From Streptomyces nigra (GTDB taxonomy: Bacteria > Actinomycetota > Actinomycetes > Streptomycetales > Streptomycetaceae): a stretch of DNA of 64,000 nt. The position numbers were made by a program, and so were the translations under genes. The stretch covers positions 3,402,501 through 3,466,500 of the forward strand of contig NZ_CP029043.1 in NCBI RefSeq assembly GCF_003074055.1, read 5' to 3'. Below the pieces are notes generated by a model. That model did not search any database and had not been told where the DNA came from. It worked only from the letters and a program-made list of their open reading frames with translations. Numbering within the stretch: position 1 is the first letter of the stretch; every line of letters starts with the position of its first letter. Below are positions 52,989-61,799 of the stretch, piece after piece.

Positions 52989-55025
52989 TCAGAAGGGCAG
53001 CGGCCTCCCGTGCACCACCTCCAGCCCGGCCACCGCGCGCGTCAGCACCACGTACAGCCGGTGCAACCCGCGCTCCTCCGCCTCCGCGATCGCTGCCGGC
53101 TCCACGGCGACGACGTGGTCGTACTCCAGTCCCTTCACCTCGCGCGCCGGTACGACGACCACCCGCTCCCCCGGCTCGTCCGCCGGCCCCGCCCGGATCC
53201 CGGCCGCCGCCAGCGCCTCCCGCACCCGGGCCACGTCCGCGTCGGCCGCGATCACCCCGATCGATCCCTCACACCCCAGCGCGTCCCGGACCGCCCCCAC
53301 GACGGCACCCGCCAGGTCGTCCCCGGCCGCCCGGAACCGCAGCTCCCCGTCGGCGCGCAGCGAGCGGGCCGGCGGCACGGACACCGCAAGCCGCGCCAGC
53401 AGCCGGTCCGCCAGCTCCAGGATCGCGCGCGGCACCCGGAACCCGGTGGTCAGCGGGACGACCACGGCGTCCGGCTTGCCCAGGTGCGCCATCGCCGACG
53501 CCCAGTCCCGCGCCGCCCACGGCGTCGTCCCCTGCGCCAGGTCCCCCAGCACGGTCAGCGAGCCGAACGGCGAGCGGCGCGCGATCGCCCGGCACTCCAT
53601 CGGCGACAGGTCCTGCGCCTCGTCGACGACGACATGCCCGTACCCCTCCGGGCGCTCGATCAGCCCGGCGACCTCGTCCAGGAGGACCAGGTCGGCGGCC
53701 GACCAGCGGGCCGACTTCCCCGAGCGCGGCGGTCTCGCCCAGAGCAGCGCCTTCCGTTCGTCGTCATCGAGGACCCCGTCAGAGACGTCCGCCAGCACCT
53801 CCGGATCCGTGAACAGCTCGGCGACGACCTCCTCCGGCCGCACCTTCGGCCAGACGGCCTCCACATACGCGCCGACCGCGCGCCCCCGCGACACCCGCTG
53901 CGCCCAGGCGGCGGTCTGCGGCCCGGCCCGCCGCTCGGCCTGCTCGCGCAGAAGCCGTACGGCCCGGGACCGCACCCGCTCCCGCCCCACCTCGTACGGC
54001 GGTTCCTCCGCGCGGACGCCCTCGACGATCCCCCGCAGCGCGTCCACCGGGACCCGCCACCGGTAGGAACCGTCGGCCACGACGACCGGGGCCAGGCCCT
54101 CGGCCCGCCCCACGCGCACGTACAGCGCCCGCCGCAGCACCTCCGCCATCCGGACGTCGTGCTTCAGCCGGGCGGCTCGCTCGTCGTCGGTCCCGCGGAC
54201 CGGATGCCGGGCGATCTCGCCGGCCAGCGTCGACTGGCGCACCCCGGTCTCGCCCAGCGCGGGCAGCACCTCGGAGATGTACGACAAGAAGGTCGGGTTC
54301 GGCCCCAGGATCAGCAGTCCGCCACGGCGGATGCGCTGCGGGTGGGTGTAGAGCAGATAGGCGGCCCGGTGCAGGCCGACGGCGGTCTTGCCGGTGCCCG
54401 GGGCGCCCTGCACACACAGGGAGACGGCGAGGTCGCCCCGTACGAGGTCGTCCTGCTCGGGCTGGATGGTGGCGGCGATGTCCCGCATCGGCCCGACGCG
54501 CGGCCGCTCGATCTCCCGTGCGACGATCTCGCTGACCCGCGACTCCCCCCGGTCCAGATGCTCGTCCTCCAGCCCGGTGAGGTCGCCGGAGTCGCCCCTG
54601 CTGCCCGGCGCCCATCCGAAGCGCCGCCGTACGGCCACGCCCTGCGGGTCGCGGGCGGAGGCCTGGTAGAAGGCGCGGGCCACGGGGGCACGCCAGTCGA
54701 CGACGAGGGGCAGGTCGGCGGGGTGCTCGCTGATCCGCAGCCGGCCGATGTGCAGGGCGGTCTGCCGCTCGCCGTCCGTGAAGTCCAGCCGCCCGAAGAA
54801 CAGCGGCCCCTCGGGCAGTTCGCGCAGCGCCTTGGCCTGACCGCGCAGCCGCCGCCCCAGCACCTCGGCGTCGGCGCCGGAGGCGGAGGCCTGCTCGCCG
54901 ATGACCACCTGGTGGTCGGCCCCGTCGGCCATCGCGGCGAGGCCGGCACGGCAGCGGTCGTGATGGGCGCGCTCGTCCAGGAGCACGGTGTGCAGGTCGT
55001 CGGCGGAGGGGTCGGCAGGCGTCAT
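52989..55025 (-). CDS. helD: HelD-type RNA polymerase-recycling helicase-like ATPase
   Basis: The protein has 678 residues. The N-terminal helical arm (~1-70) is followed by the UvrD-type motor: Walker A GAPGTGKT (207-214), motif II VVDEAQDLS, motif III GDLAQGTTPWA, motif V GLEYDHVVAVEP and motif VI YVVLTRA. HelD binds stalled RNA polymerase, prises open its channels and frees it from DNA; actinobacterial forms also protect against rifampicin. The TetR gene is 50 bp upstream on the same strand, and an A/T-rich palindrome sits in that gap. Confidence 0.88.
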   Translation of the reverse strand: MTPADPSADDLHTVLLDERAHHDRCRAGLAAMADGADHQVVIGEQASASGADAEVLGRRLRGQAKALRELPEGPLFFGRLDFTDGERQTALHIGRLRISEHPADLPLVVDWRAPVARAFYQASARDPQGVAVRRRFGWAPGSRGDSGDLTGLEDEHLDRGESRVSEIVAREIERPRVGPMRDIAATIQPEQDDLVRGDLAVSLCVQGAPGTGKTAVGLHRAAYLLYTHPQRIRRGGLLILGPNPTFLSYISEVLPALGETGVRQSTLAGEIARHPVRGTDDERAARLKHDVRMAEVLRRALYVRVGRAEGLAPVVVADGSYRWRVPVDALRGIVEGVRAEEPPYEVGRERVRSRAVRLLREQAERRAGPQTAAWAQRVSRGRAVGAYVEAVWPKVRPEEVVAELFTDPEVLADVSDGVLDDDERKALLWARPPRSGKSARWSAADLVLLDEVAGLIERPEGYGHVVVDEAQDLSPMECRAIARRSPFGSLTVLGDLAQGTTPWAARDWASAMAHLGKPDAVVVPLTTGFRVPRAILELADRLLARLAVSVPPARSLRADGELRFRAAGDDLAGAVVGAVRDALGCEGSIGVIAADADVARVREALAAAGIRAGPADEPGERVVVVPAREVKGLEYDHVVAVEPAAIAEAEERGLHRLYVVLTRAVAGLEVVHGRPLPF

Positions 55026-55050
55026 GCCGCCACCCTACCCCGAAAAGGCA

Positions 55051-55084
55051 ACTCGGTTAAATTATTTACCGTAACTCACCGAGT
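55051..55084. promoter_or_regulatory. A/T-rich palindrome before helD (likely TetR operator/promoter)
   Basis: Arms ACTCGGT (55051-55057) and ACCGAGT (55078-55084) flank an A/T-rich near-palindrome GGTTAAATTATTTACC (55055-55070), rare in this GC-rich region. It is 26-60 nt upstream of the helD ATG and overlaps the end of the TetR gene. It would suit a -10 region covered by the TetR protein. Confidence 0.55.
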
Positions 55085-55711
55085 GTGCGCCGCCAGCTCC
55101 GGAAGCCCGGCCTCAAGCCACCCGAACGCCCGCTCCGCCGCCGCGATCGCATCCCTCCTGACCTCCTCCAACGGCTCCCCCGCCTTGATCCGGCGCCAGT
55201 TCTCCTCCGCGAGGATCCGCCGTACGGCCACGATCTGCCCGGCCGCGAGCCGCGCGTCCAGCCCGCCGCCGAGCGCCTCGGCGAGCGCGGTCTCGGAGCG
55301 CTCGAGGTAGGCGTACATCCGGGCGACGAGGGCCGGTGTGCCGTAGACGAGCGAGTGGAAGGCGAGCACCTGCGGGTGGTCGTCGAGCCCGGTGATGGGG
55401 TCCCCGCGCTCGATCGCGTCGAGGAAGTCCCGCCGCAGCGCCTCGACGGGCGATCCCTCCGCCGCGGCCACGACGCGCGCGGGCTCCTCCTCGTGATCGG
55501 CGATCCGGTACAGCACGAGGTCCTCCTTGGCCGGGAAGTACCGGAAGAGGGTCGGCTTGGAGATCTCGGCGGCGGCGGCCACCTCGGCGACGGACACGGC
55601 GTCGAAGCCCTTCTCCAGGAAGAGCCGGATGGCCGTCTCGGAGACGGTCTCGTACGTACGCCGCTTCTTGCGTTCCCGCAGGCCGGGGGCGGGGGTGCTG
55701 TCGTCGCTCAT
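55076..55711 (-). CDS. TetR-family transcriptional regulator
   Basis: The protein has 211 residues. The N-terminal HTH is typical (VSETAIRLFLEKGFDAVSVAEVAAAAEISKPTLFRYFPAKEDL). The ligand domain is helical and hydrophobic without a recognisable subfamily. It is transcribed toward helD with a 50-bp gap holding an A/T-rich palindrome, so it may control helD or the pair together, for example in response to an RNA-polymerase inhibitor. That ligand idea is inference. Confidence 0.9.
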   Translation of the reverse strand: MSDDSTPAPGLRERKKRRTYETVSETAIRLFLEKGFDAVSVAEVAAAAEISKPTLFRYFPAKEDLVLYRIADHEEEPARVVAAAEGSPVEALRRDFLDAIERGDPITGLDDHPQVLAFHSLVYGTPALVARMYAYLERSETALAEALGGGLDARLAAGQIVAVRRILAEENWRRIKAGEPLEEVRRDAIAAAERAFGWLEAGLPELAAHTR

Positions 55712-55762
55712 GAACGCGAGCCTACGCGCCGGGCACGCACGGGCCCCAGCCGTCCGGACGGC

Positions 55763-56908
55763 TCAGCCGCGATGCCTGCGGTGCCAGTCGCGCAGCGAGC
55801 GTGCCACGGCCGTCAGGGTCGGCACCTCGTCCAGGCCGAGCGGCACGGCCGCCCGCTCCAGCACCCGCTGGACCTTCACCGACTCGGTGAACCAGCGCCC
55901 CCAGTTCAACGCCCGCCCGTCGCCGAGGACCTGGGTCGCCCGAATGACGTCGGTGAAGACGCTCTGGGCCCGCTTGAAGTCCCGCAGCCGGGGCAGGTCG
56001 TCCCGCCAGCCGTCGGTGCTGCCGGGCGCGGACCGCTCCGCGACCGCCAGCCAGCCCTCGATCACCCGGGCCTCCTGTGCGGCCGGGTAGCCCATGAGGT
56101 GCAGATGCGTGGCGAGGTCGTACAGCGGGTCGCCCAGCATGGCCAGTTCCCAGTCGATGACCCACAGCCGGCCGACGGGATCCAGGACGAAGTTCTCCCG
56201 GTGCAGGTCGGCGTGGAGCAGGCTGAACGGCCGCCGCGTGAGACCGGGGACGAGGACGTGCTTGCGCAGCCGCCCGAACGATTCGTCGTCCACCCCGAGC
56301 GCGGCGAACAGCCCGCCGAACGCGTCCAGGTTGTCCTCGTACACCCGCTCCTCGGCGAACCGGATCAGTCCGTCCAGGAACCCGGCGCAGTCCCGGTCCT
56401 CGGCCCGGTCCTCCGCCAGACAACGGCGCTCGGCCCGTACGGTGCCCGGCGCGACGGCGATCAGCTCGCCGAAGAGCCGGAGGATCTGGTCGAGCACATG
56501 CTCCGGGACGGGCCGCCCGGGACCGTGCACGGCCCCGAGGGTGCGCCCCTCGATGAACCTCTGCAGCCGGATGTCCCCGATTTCAACGAACCCCGGGATA
56601 CGGGAGACAAGTCCCTGCAAGGTCGCCAGCAGCTGTTCCTCCGAGAGGAAGCACCGCCGGTCGAACCACAGCAGATGGTCCCGGGGGGCACGGCACTTGA
56701 CCCGGCGTGCCTCGGACTCACCATCACCAGCGGCACCGGGCAGGGCGATCTCATATGTCTCGTGGTGGTAGCCCTGGAGCGGACCCTCGACCGCGCCCGA
56801 GTCGCCACTGCTCAACTGGACGGCCTCTTCGGCGGCAAGTTGTCTGGCAAAGGATGTACTCCGCGCTCGTAGACACCCTCCCAGGCTCGCTGTGAACAAG
56901 CGCATGCC
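55763..56908 (-). CDS. APH-fold small-molecule kinase
   Basis: The protein has 381 residues from the ATG at 56908. It shows a Gly-rich nucleotide loop region (PLQGYHHETYEIAL), catalytic loop HADLHRENFVL (His231, Asp233, Asn238) and metal Asp251 in VIDWELAMLGDPLYDLATH. The paralogous N-terminal half of the 57944 protein shares PFxLLHxDxHRxN, VIDWELAMxGDPLxDLATHLxxMGY and the QSVxTDxxR helix. A GTG at 56980 would overlap the upstream gene. It lies 22 bp after the membrane protein gene, so co-transcription is likely. The substrate is unknown. Confidence 0.8.
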   Translation of the reverse strand, partial: GMRLFTASLGGCLRARSTSFARQLAAEEAVQLSSGDSGAVEGPLQGYHHETYEIALPGAAGDGESEARRVKCRAPRDHLLWFDRRCFLSEEQLLATLQGLVSRIPGFVEIGDIRLQRFIEGRTLGAVHGPGRPVPEHVLDQILRLFGELIAVAPGTVRAERRCLAEDRAEDRDCAGFLDGLIRFAEERVYEDNLDAFGGLFAALGVDDESFGRLRKHVLVPGLTRRPFSLLHADLHRENFVLDPVGRLWVIDWELAMLGDPLYDLATHLHLMGYPAAQEARVIEGWLAVAERSAPGSTDGWRDDLPRLRDFKRAQSVFTDVIRATQVLGDGRALNWGRWFTESVKVQRVLERAAVPLGLDEVPTLTAVARSLRDWHRRHRG

Positions 56909-56930
56909 CGCGTGACGTCCGAGCCAGAGC

Positions 56931-57860
56931 TCAGGGCCCGCCTGATTGGGCGGGAGGTTGGTTTGTCGGCGCGAGTTCACGTGCTGCGTTCCAAAGTGTC
57001 TCGAAAAACTCCTGACGACGCCTGATCATCATGCGGTCGTGGGCCCCGCCGTCCGGTGACCATCGGGTCAGGAGGGAGTCGTAACCGATGAGGTCGAGGA
57101 GACGGCCGTCCACCGGAGCGGAACCAGGCTGGGCGGGGCCGCCGGTGGTCCAGGGTTCAGGACGGAGGTCGATCTTGTCGTAGATCCCCTCGTACACCCG
57201 GTCGTTGATGAAGTAGAGCTTAAGAGAGGGCGACATGTGCAGGACTCGGAACTCGACGGTCAGGGTCCCTTTGTTCGCAACGGCCATCCGGCCCCTCTGC
57301 TCCCTCAGGCTTCTCTCGTAATCCGTGATCTTGCGTCTCAGTTCCGCGCGGAAAGCCGGCGAGTCGGAGATCTTCCCGTCCTCGCCCGCGAAACCCGGTA
57401 CCTCGATCTGCCGGCTGAAGTCGGGCACCAGGACTCGTATGCTCACCTTGCGCTGCCTGTTCTCACCCAGGTCCTGGAGGAAGTTCTTCAGCGGGACGGC
57501 GAGTGTCTCCCCGGTGAAGGCCATCGCCGCCAGCCGGACGTCCCTGCCCTCGAGCGCCTCCTGGAACTCGCTCTCCAGTTCCCTCGGCGTGACGATCCTT
57601 CCCGAGTGCAGCCTCTGCATCTGGCTGTCCAGACGACCGTTAAGCCTCTGCACCTCCGCGTAGAGCACGTACCCCACGACGGTGACCAGCGCCCCGCCCA
57701 GATAGACCTTGTCCGCGAGCGCGTCCCCGACGGGCTTCACGAACTGCGCGACCAGCCCCACGCCGAAGACACCGGCAAGGAATAGCCGCGTGAGTGTGGG
57801 TTCCGCACGGCCCCAGCGAGCCGCCAGCCTGCCGCCCCACGACGGCCTCGTGTCCGACAC
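56931..57860 (-). CDS. Membrane-anchored protein with DevA/DevE C-terminal-like domain
   Basis: The protein has 309 residues. Two hydrophobic segments (LTRLFLAGVFGVGLVAQFV and VYLGGALVTVVGYVLYAEV) near the N-terminus are followed by a coiled linker and a soluble domain. Its landmarks VSIRVLVPDFSRQIEVP, VEFRVLHMSPSLKLYFIN, and the final RQEFFETLWNAAREL correspond in order to VDVRVLLPSRTIQLAFP, VTFRALPFTPPVKLYLLN and QKWFDALWETI of DevA (60768). It has no helix-turn-helix. GTG start with GGGGGA upstream. It is probably a sensor or binding protein at the membrane, in an operon with the kinase. Confidence 0.75.
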   Translation of the reverse strand: MSDTRPSWGGRLAARWGRAEPTLTRLFLAGVFGVGLVAQFVKPVGDALADKVYLGGALVTVVGYVLYAEVQRLNGRLDSQMQRLHSGRIVTPRELESEFQEALEGRDVRLAAMAFTGETLAVPLKNFLQDLGENRQRKVSIRVLVPDFSRQIEVPGFAGEDGKISDSPAFRAELRRKITDYERSLREQRGRMAVANKGTLTVEFRVLHMSPSLKLYFINDRVYEGIYDKIDLRPEPWTTGGPAQPGSAPVDGRLLDLIGYDSLLTRWSPDGGAHDRMMIRRRQEFFETLWNAARELAPTNQPPAQSGGP

Positions 57861-57943
57861 CGATTCCCCCTGTGAGCCCCCGACTTGGATCGAACCCGCT
57901 CATGGTGCCGCTGATCCGACCTCTCAGGAAGAGGCCCTCGTCC

Positions 57944-59782
57944 TCACCACGGAATCATGGACGCGAGGTCCTCGAACCTGGTGATGACGACCGGGGCGCC
58001 CGCCTCGCGCAGCACCTTCGCTGCCTGCTCGTCGAAGGCGTATCCCATGAACGAGACTCCGGCCGCCTCCGCCGCCGCGAGGTCCGTCGCCGTGTCCCCG
58101 ATCATCACGGCGTCCGCCGCGTCGGCGCCCAGCTGGCCCAGTGCGCGCAGCAGACAGTCCGGGTCGGGCTTCAGCCGCTTCGGATCGCCGGTACGGCCAT
58201 GGATGCGGCCCCCGAAGCTCTTCGCGAGGCCCATCCGGTCCACGTATACCGCCACGGCTTGCGGCGAGTTGTTCGTGGTGACGGCCAGGCGTACCCGCTC
58301 CCTGGTCAGCAGCCGCACGAAGTCCACGGCGCCCTCAGTGGCCGGCGCGTCCCGTGCCGCGTCGATCTCGCCCCGGACGAGACACGCTTCGAGTGCGGCC
58401 AGCAGCGCGTCGTCGGAGCAGTGCAGGTCGACCGCTCGCAGTACGACCTGAGGGTCATCGGAGATCAACGCGTCGGCGGGCAGGGAGGCCATGGCCCCCC
58501 GTGTCGCGACGACCTTTCGCAGTTCGTCCGCGAGGGCGGCCGACCCGTTCGGGAACAACCGGCACAGCGGTCCGTCGAAGTCGAACAACACGCATCGGCC
58601 GCGGGAGATCCGCTCCGCCGTGGCCCGCAGCGCACGGAGTTCGGACGGGTTCCGGCGCGACGCCTCCCGTCGCACCGTCGTGGCTGGACCGGAACGTGAG
58701 TCCGTGCTGTGCCACGTCCTCAGGGCCTCCACGATCTCCTCCTCCGCAGGCAGCACGTCATCGAGCAGCAGAGGCTGCTGCGCGCGCCCCAGAGCGCGTC
58801 GCACCCGGCCTGCGGCCATCTTGAAGTGCTGGTCACCGGCGTCGGCCAGCAGGTCGAGCGCGGGGCGCATGATGTCGGTGTACACGGACTGGGCGTACTC
58901 GAAGGCCAGGTAGACCTCGAGGTCCTTCTGGAGTTCCGCCGTGAGGTCGGTGCGACCGGCCTCCGTCATGGCTCGCGTCCACAGCTCGACCATACGCGCG
59001 CGCTCCGCCGGTTCGTACCCCATACGGACGAGATGGGTCGCCAGGTCATGGAGCGGATCCCCGTACATCGCCAGCTCCCAGTCGATCACCGCCACACGCC
59101 CGCGGTGCACCAGGATGTTCGCGCGATGGACATCGGTGTGCAGGAGCGCGAAGGGGCGGGAGGCCAGGCCATGGTGGCGCTCCTTGAACCGTGCCATCGC
59201 ATCATGCGGGATGCCGAGCGCTTCGAAGAGGGCACCGAAGCGCTCCCGGTTGGGTCGGTACACCTGTTGCTCGGTGAAGTTCACGAGCCAGTGCAGGAAG
59301 GCGTCGCCGTCCCCGTCGGCGGGCCAGTCCGCGGGGAGCGGGGGAAGCTCGTCGACCGGTACCTCGGCGGTCCTGACGAAGAAGGCGGCGAACTCCCGCA
59401 TCAATCGCTCGTCGACGGCGCCTGCCGGGTTGCGCTCACTGAGCGCCTCTCCCCTGCGATACCGGTGCAGGGACCGTTCGCCTGATTCGCCGAGCACAGC
59501 GAGGCAGCGCGGCACCTCCGGCAGATGTCTGCAGACGACCTCCAGTACCTCGGCCTCGCTCGGCCAGATACGGGGAACGACTTCGACCGTCTTCAGGGGC
59601 ACCCGGTACTTGGCACGGGTGAAGGGCGGAGCTCCCAGTGCCAGGCCAAGACGCAGTCCCAGCCGGATCACGTAATTGGTGTTGTGGTGGCCCTGGAGCA
59701 CATCGGCCTCGCCCCGGAGCAGACGGGAGTCCAGAAGGCGGTGCGCCAGCGAAAGGCGCGCTCCGTGTGGCAGAGGAGGCAC
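57944..59782 (-). CDS. APH-fold kinase fused to DevB-like HAD phosphatase
   Basis: The protein has 612 residues. Residues ~1-365 are a kinase with HTDVHRAN (His215, Asp217, Asn222) and VIDWELAMYGDP (Asp234). Residues ~395-612 are a HAD phosphatase with DFDGPLCRLF (Asp401, Asp403), TTNNSPQAV, LKPDPDCLLRAL and IGDTATDLAAA. The HAD half aligns with DevB (60019) throughout (DPxVVLRAV, GRTxD, AGVxFxGYAxDE, LRxAGA). Kinase and phosphatase in one chain suggest reversible phosphorylation of one metabolite, or a salvage step. The GTG at 59782 has no ribosome site, but TAATCT lies 6 nt upstream. Confidence 0.85.
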   Translation of the reverse strand: MPPLPHGARLSLAHRLLDSRLLRGEADVLQGHHNTNYVIRLGLRLGLALGAPPFTRAKYRVPLKTVEVVPRIWPSEAEVLEVVCRHLPEVPRCLAVLGESGERSLHRYRRGEALSERNPAGAVDERLMREFAAFFVRTAEVPVDELPPLPADWPADGDGDAFLHWLVNFTEQQVYRPNRERFGALFEALGIPHDAMARFKERHHGLASRPFALLHTDVHRANILVHRGRVAVIDWELAMYGDPLHDLATHLVRMGYEPAERARMVELWTRAMTEAGRTDLTAELQKDLEVYLAFEYAQSVYTDIMRPALDLLADAGDQHFKMAAGRVRRALGRAQQPLLLDDVLPAEEEIVEALRTWHSTDSRSGPATTVRREASRRNPSELRALRATAERISRGRCVLFDFDGPLCRLFPNGSAALADELRKVVATRGAMASLPADALISDDPQVVLRAVDLHCSDDALLAALEACLVRGEIDAARDAPATEGAVDFVRLLTRERVRLAVTTNNSPQAVAVYVDRMGLAKSFGGRIHGRTGDPKRLKPDPDCLLRALGQLGADAADAVMIGDTATDLAAAEAAGVSFMGYAFDEQAAKVLREAGAPVVITRFEDLASMIPW

Positions 59783-59794
59783 TGGCCGAGATTA
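59783..59794 (-). promoter_or_regulatory. Candidate leaderless -10 element of kinase-HAD gene
   Basis: TAATCT (59789-59794 on the minus strand) ends 6 nt before the GTG start, with no Shine-Dalgarno sequence. The geometry equals that at devA and devE, so transcription may begin at or near the start codon. A good -35 is not evident. The rest of the 59783-60018 gap shows no gene. Confidence 0.45.
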
Positions 59795-60018
59795 GCGCCT
59801 GACGCTCACGGTTTTACGCACAAGTGCATAACTGTTCCGCCCTGATGAACCGTCGCGCACCCTGATTCGCGCACGTCCAGGCGGTGGTCACAGCTCAGTC
59901 CACCGGTGCCCGGTTCTGATGACGGCACGTCGCGGACAACTCGTTCGGCGCATTCCGGACAGCTGACCGAGTTTCGAGCCCAGGGCCGACCATCGTCGGC
60001 CGGCCCCCGGCTCGCTCG

Positions 60019-60768
60019 TCAAGCGGACTGCCGTACGGCCTTCAACACATCGAGGAAGTCCGTGACGATATGGGCAGCCCCAGCCTGGCGCAGTTGCTTC
60101 TCCTTGCGTTCGTCACGGGCGTAGCCCACGAACGGAACGCCGGCCTCCATGGCGGCCGAGTAGTCCGTCGGCGCGTCACCGATGAACAAGGCCTCGGACG
60201 GCGCCGCACCCATCGCGCTCAACGCCCGGTTCAGATAGTGCGGGTGGGGCTTGAGGTACTGGAGGTCCTGGGTGCGGCCGTATATGTGGGGCTGGAAGCG
60301 GTGCAGGAGGCGGCGGCCGGTGAGGTAGGTGCGGACGACCCGGGGGGAGTTGTTCGTGGCGACGGCGAGGCGGGCGCCGATCTCCGCCCAGGTGTGGATC
60401 AGGACGTCGGCGTACGCGGTGGGCATCGCGGAGGCGGAGGCGCGCAGCTCCTCCTGGGTGAGGCGTTCCTCCAGCTCGGCGACGAGGTCGCTGCCCGGGT
60501 GGCGGCGGTTCACGGCGCGCAGGACGACGTGCGGGTCGAGGGACTCCCGTTCGGCCTCGTCCAGCAGGCTGTGCAGTCCGCGTCCCTCGAGCCAGCTCAC
60601 CAGGTCGCGTGCGACGCCCTCCGCCTTGTGCCCTGCGAAGAGCCGGCAGATCGGGCCGTCGAAGTCCCACACCACCACCCGCGCGCGCTCGACCAGGGCC
60701 GTCAGGTCGTCGGGTTCGGCGTCCGGGTGTGCTGCCACCGCTTCAGTGTGCGTCGTATCAGGAGTCAC
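60019..60768 (-). CDS. devB: HAD-family phosphatase, DevB-type
   Basis: The protein has 249 residues. HAD motif I is DFDGPICRLF (Asp35, Asp37), motif II TNNSPRVV, motif III Lys in LKPHPHYL and motif IV IGDAPTDYSAA; the cap is helical (phosphoglycolate phosphatase-like). Its GTG shares one base with the devA stop (TAGTG), so it is translationally coupled to devA. In S. coelicolor the devA-devB operon is needed for normal aerial development, from memory of published work. Its substrate has not been defined. It is paralogous to the HAD half of the 57944 protein. Confidence 0.85.
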   Translation of the reverse strand: MTPDTTHTEAVAAHPDAEPDDLTALVERARVVVWDFDGPICRLFAGHKAEGVARDLVSWLEGRGLHSLLDEAERESLDPHVVLRAVNRRHPGSDLVAELEERLTQEELRASASAMPTAYADVLIHTWAEIGARLAVATNNSPRVVRTYLTGRRLLHRFQPHIYGRTQDLQYLKPHPHYLNRALSAMGAAPSEALFIGDAPTDYSAAMEAGVPFVGYARDERKEKQLRQAGAAHIVTDFLDVLKAVRQSA

Positions 60769-61640
60769 TAGGAGAGTGTCAGGTCAGTCGTGATGGTTTC
60801 CCAGAGGGCGTCGAACCACTTCTGCGATTCCTGCACGAACGCGGCGTCCCGCTGTCCGGCCTGCTCCACGAAGGAGAAGAGCAGGGACGTCGAGCCGAGG
60901 GCGTCGTACATGTCCAGGGTCCGGCTCTCGTACTCCTCCTGCCGCTCGGTGAGGACGTAGTAGCCGATCAGCGCCTCCGTGCCGTTGAGCAGATACAGCT
61001 TCACCGGTGGGGTGAACGGCAGCGCCCGGAAGGTGACGCGGACGTCGACGCCGACCGTGGAGCGCAGCGCCTGGAGGTTGTGGCGCAGCACGCGCGCCTG
61101 GGCGTTGCGCATCTCCAGCCACCGCTTGTGCACCGGGTCGTCGCCCTCGCCGCCGGCCACGGAGACCGGGAAGGCGAGCTGGATGGTGCGGGACGGCAGC
61201 AGGACGCGGACGTCGACGGATTCGGGGCGTATCGAACCCTCGTGGATCAGGCGGAGCGGTTCGCCGAGGGCGAGCATCAGGGTCTCGGAGGTGTGGCAGA
61301 CGACGTCGATGCGGACGTGGGGCGCGGCGAAGGCCTCGGCCAGGCGGGGGGCGAGGCCGACCATCGTCGGCTGGGGAGCGCCCCGGGTGGGCGCGGGCAG
61401 GGCGATCCGCGGCGGGCTGCCCTTGCTGACATTGGTGAGCAGGCCGTCCTCCTGGAGGGCGCGCAGGGCCTGGCGCACGGTGCCGCGCTCCACGCCGAAC
61501 TCCTCGGCGAGCTCGGCCTGCGTGGGCAGGCGGTCGCCGGCCTTGAGTTCCCCGACGCGGATGCGTTCCCGCAGGATGTCGGCGATCTCCTGCGGCGAGA
61601 GTCTCCTGCTGCCGTTCACGGCCACGTTCTCCTGAGTCAC
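60768..61640 (-). CDS. devA: GntR-family developmental regulator DevA
   Basis: The protein has 290 residues. The N-terminal winged helix (IADILRERIRVGELKAGDRLPTQAELAEEFGVERGTVRQALRALQEDGLL) is GntR; the C-terminal ~200 residues are the DevA-type effector domain (RIDVVCHTSETLMLALGEPLR, VDVRVLLPSR, VTFRALPFTPPVKLYLLNGTE, WFDALWETI). The GTG at 61640 is chosen because it aligns with the devE GTG in an otherwise matching 31-bp promoter block; a GTG at 61619 with AGGAG 9 nt upstream is an alternative. It controls development and is coupled to devB. Confidence 0.85.
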   Translation of the reverse strand: MTQENVAVNGSRRLSPQEIADILRERIRVGELKAGDRLPTQAELAEEFGVERGTVRQALRALQEDGLLTNVSKGSPPRIALPAPTRGAPQPTMVGLAPRLAEAFAAPHVRIDVVCHTSETLMLALGEPLRLIHEGSIRPESVDVRVLLPSRTIQLAFPVSVAGGEGDDPVHKRWLEMRNAQARVLRHNLQALRSTVGVDVRVTFRALPFTPPVKLYLLNGTEALIGYYVLTERQEEYESRTLDMYDALGSTSLLFSFVEQAGQRDAAFVQESQKWFDALWETITTDLTLS

Positions 61641-61668
61641 GACCAAACGCTACAACTTGTGCCCATCT
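61638..61668 (-). promoter_or_regulatory. devA promoter block shared with devE
   Basis: A 31-bp block ending at the devA GTG matches the block before devE at 24 of 31 positions (AGATGG, AAGTTGTA, GTT-GGTCGTG). It includes TAGCGT 6 nt before the GTG, a possible -10 for a leaderless mRNA. Confidence 0.55.
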
Positions 61669-61799
61669 AGCGGGAGTTGTTTGTAGCTTGTTTCAAAGTA
61701 GGCGCCAAGTGGGGACAACCTCTTCAGAGTTGGCACCAAGTTGGTTGAGTTGGCGGAAGTAATCCTTCCATCCCCGGAAGATCGAAGGGGGAAACACCG

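Noticed and set aside
57870..57940. tRNA-like TTCGATCC sequence near 57895 on the minus strand
   Set aside because: No paired T-stem, anticodon arm or acceptor stem can be formed at the required spacing.
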